In this document: positions 21,865-21,961 of the stretch, piece after piece
How positions within the stretch are numbered: the stretch's first letter is position 1
How the letters are laid out: the number at the start of each line of letters is the position of its first letter
Assembly: GCA_905216175.1 (NCBI GenBank)
Contig: CAJMSV010000020.1
Span: forward strand, 1 to 21,961
Source of the DNA: an uncultured bacterium
GTDB lineage: Bacteria; Actinomycetota; Coriobacteriia; Coriobacteriales; Coriobacteriaceae
DNA length: 21,961 bases
Direction of reading: 5' to 3'
The notes under the pieces: model-generated
The model's input: only the letters and a program-made list of their open reading frames with translations
What the model was told of the DNA's origin: nothing
Database searches by the model: none
Translations under genes and position numbers: made by a program

Positions 21865-21961
21865 AATGGCCATTCGAGGTTGACCGCCTTGTGCCATGGG
21901 TCGGACCGCCTGCCACGAAACGTGGCCATCTACTTCGTTAAACCGGACACCCTCGACCATC

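Noticed and set aside
21772..21960. 62-residue minus-strand frame at the window end
   Set aside because: It runs through the long inverted repeat, overlaps the tadA fusion stop and has no recognisable motif. It could be the tail of a gene starting outside, which needs flanking sequence.
1..21961. CRISPR array or defence island
   Set aside because: No regularly spaced repeats, cas-like genes, toxin-antitoxin pair or restriction genes are present; the palindromic repeats are dispersed, not arrayed.

Overview
The window is GC-rich, gene-dense bacterial chromosome. Gene content and style (heterodimeric ABC exporter pairs, LemA, LarE, GntR/LacI/MarR/TetR regulators, many short palindromic intergenic elements) fit a gut actinomycete of class Coriobacteriia, most likely Collinsella. 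That placement is inferred from general knowledge; no database search was possible. I see no phage genes, transposase, integrase or CRISPR array.

Layout. 1-1022: hairpin region, then larE (minus), ending on a palindromic repeat. 1196-1846: HAD phosphatase (plus). 1960-3072: LacI-type regulator (minus), convergent with the HAD gene across a shared terminator. 3073-3383: 311-base gap with two palindromic repeats, an operator-like inverted repeat and the glmS promoter region. 3384-5231: glmS. 5346-6077 and 6241-7275: a GntR/FCD regulator divergent from a YeiH-type membrane transporter. 7542-8759: a Fis-type regulator with a degenerate sigma-54-activator-like AAA+ domain. 8844-9419: an unknown single-span membrane protein. 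9648-10169: nitroreductase (minus). 10464-10754: small unknown protein. 10936-15168: a tight MarR-ABC-ABC operon with a good sigma-70-type promoter and a direct-repeat candidate operator. 15283-15987: cysE (minus). 16210-16848: DedA membrane protein. 17147-18199: ilvE with a roughly 150-base leader and a very large nested palindrome downstream. 18501-19052: lemA (minus). 19253-19849: TetR-type regulator. 19853-19942: tRNA-Ser(UGA) (minus). 19994-21775: one reading frame joining a TadA tRNA-adenosine deaminase to a glycerate kinase. 21786-21864: a long inverted repeat.

How the genes work together. Most are independent housekeeping or transport units, each with its own terminator: amino-sugar synthesis (glmS), cysteine synthesis (cysE), branched-chain amino acids (ilvE), tRNA editing plus glycerate phosphorylation (tadA-glycerate kinase). 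The clearest operon is the MarR-controlled heterodimeric exporter. 

The most unusual features are (1) a set of palindromic elements with different stems but a shared AAGGG-n-CAG core, three of which dock exactly on the TAA stop codon of a gene in the same orientation; (2) the TadA-glycerate kinase fusion; (3) the degenerate activator-like regulator; and (4) the 125-base nested palindrome after ilvE.
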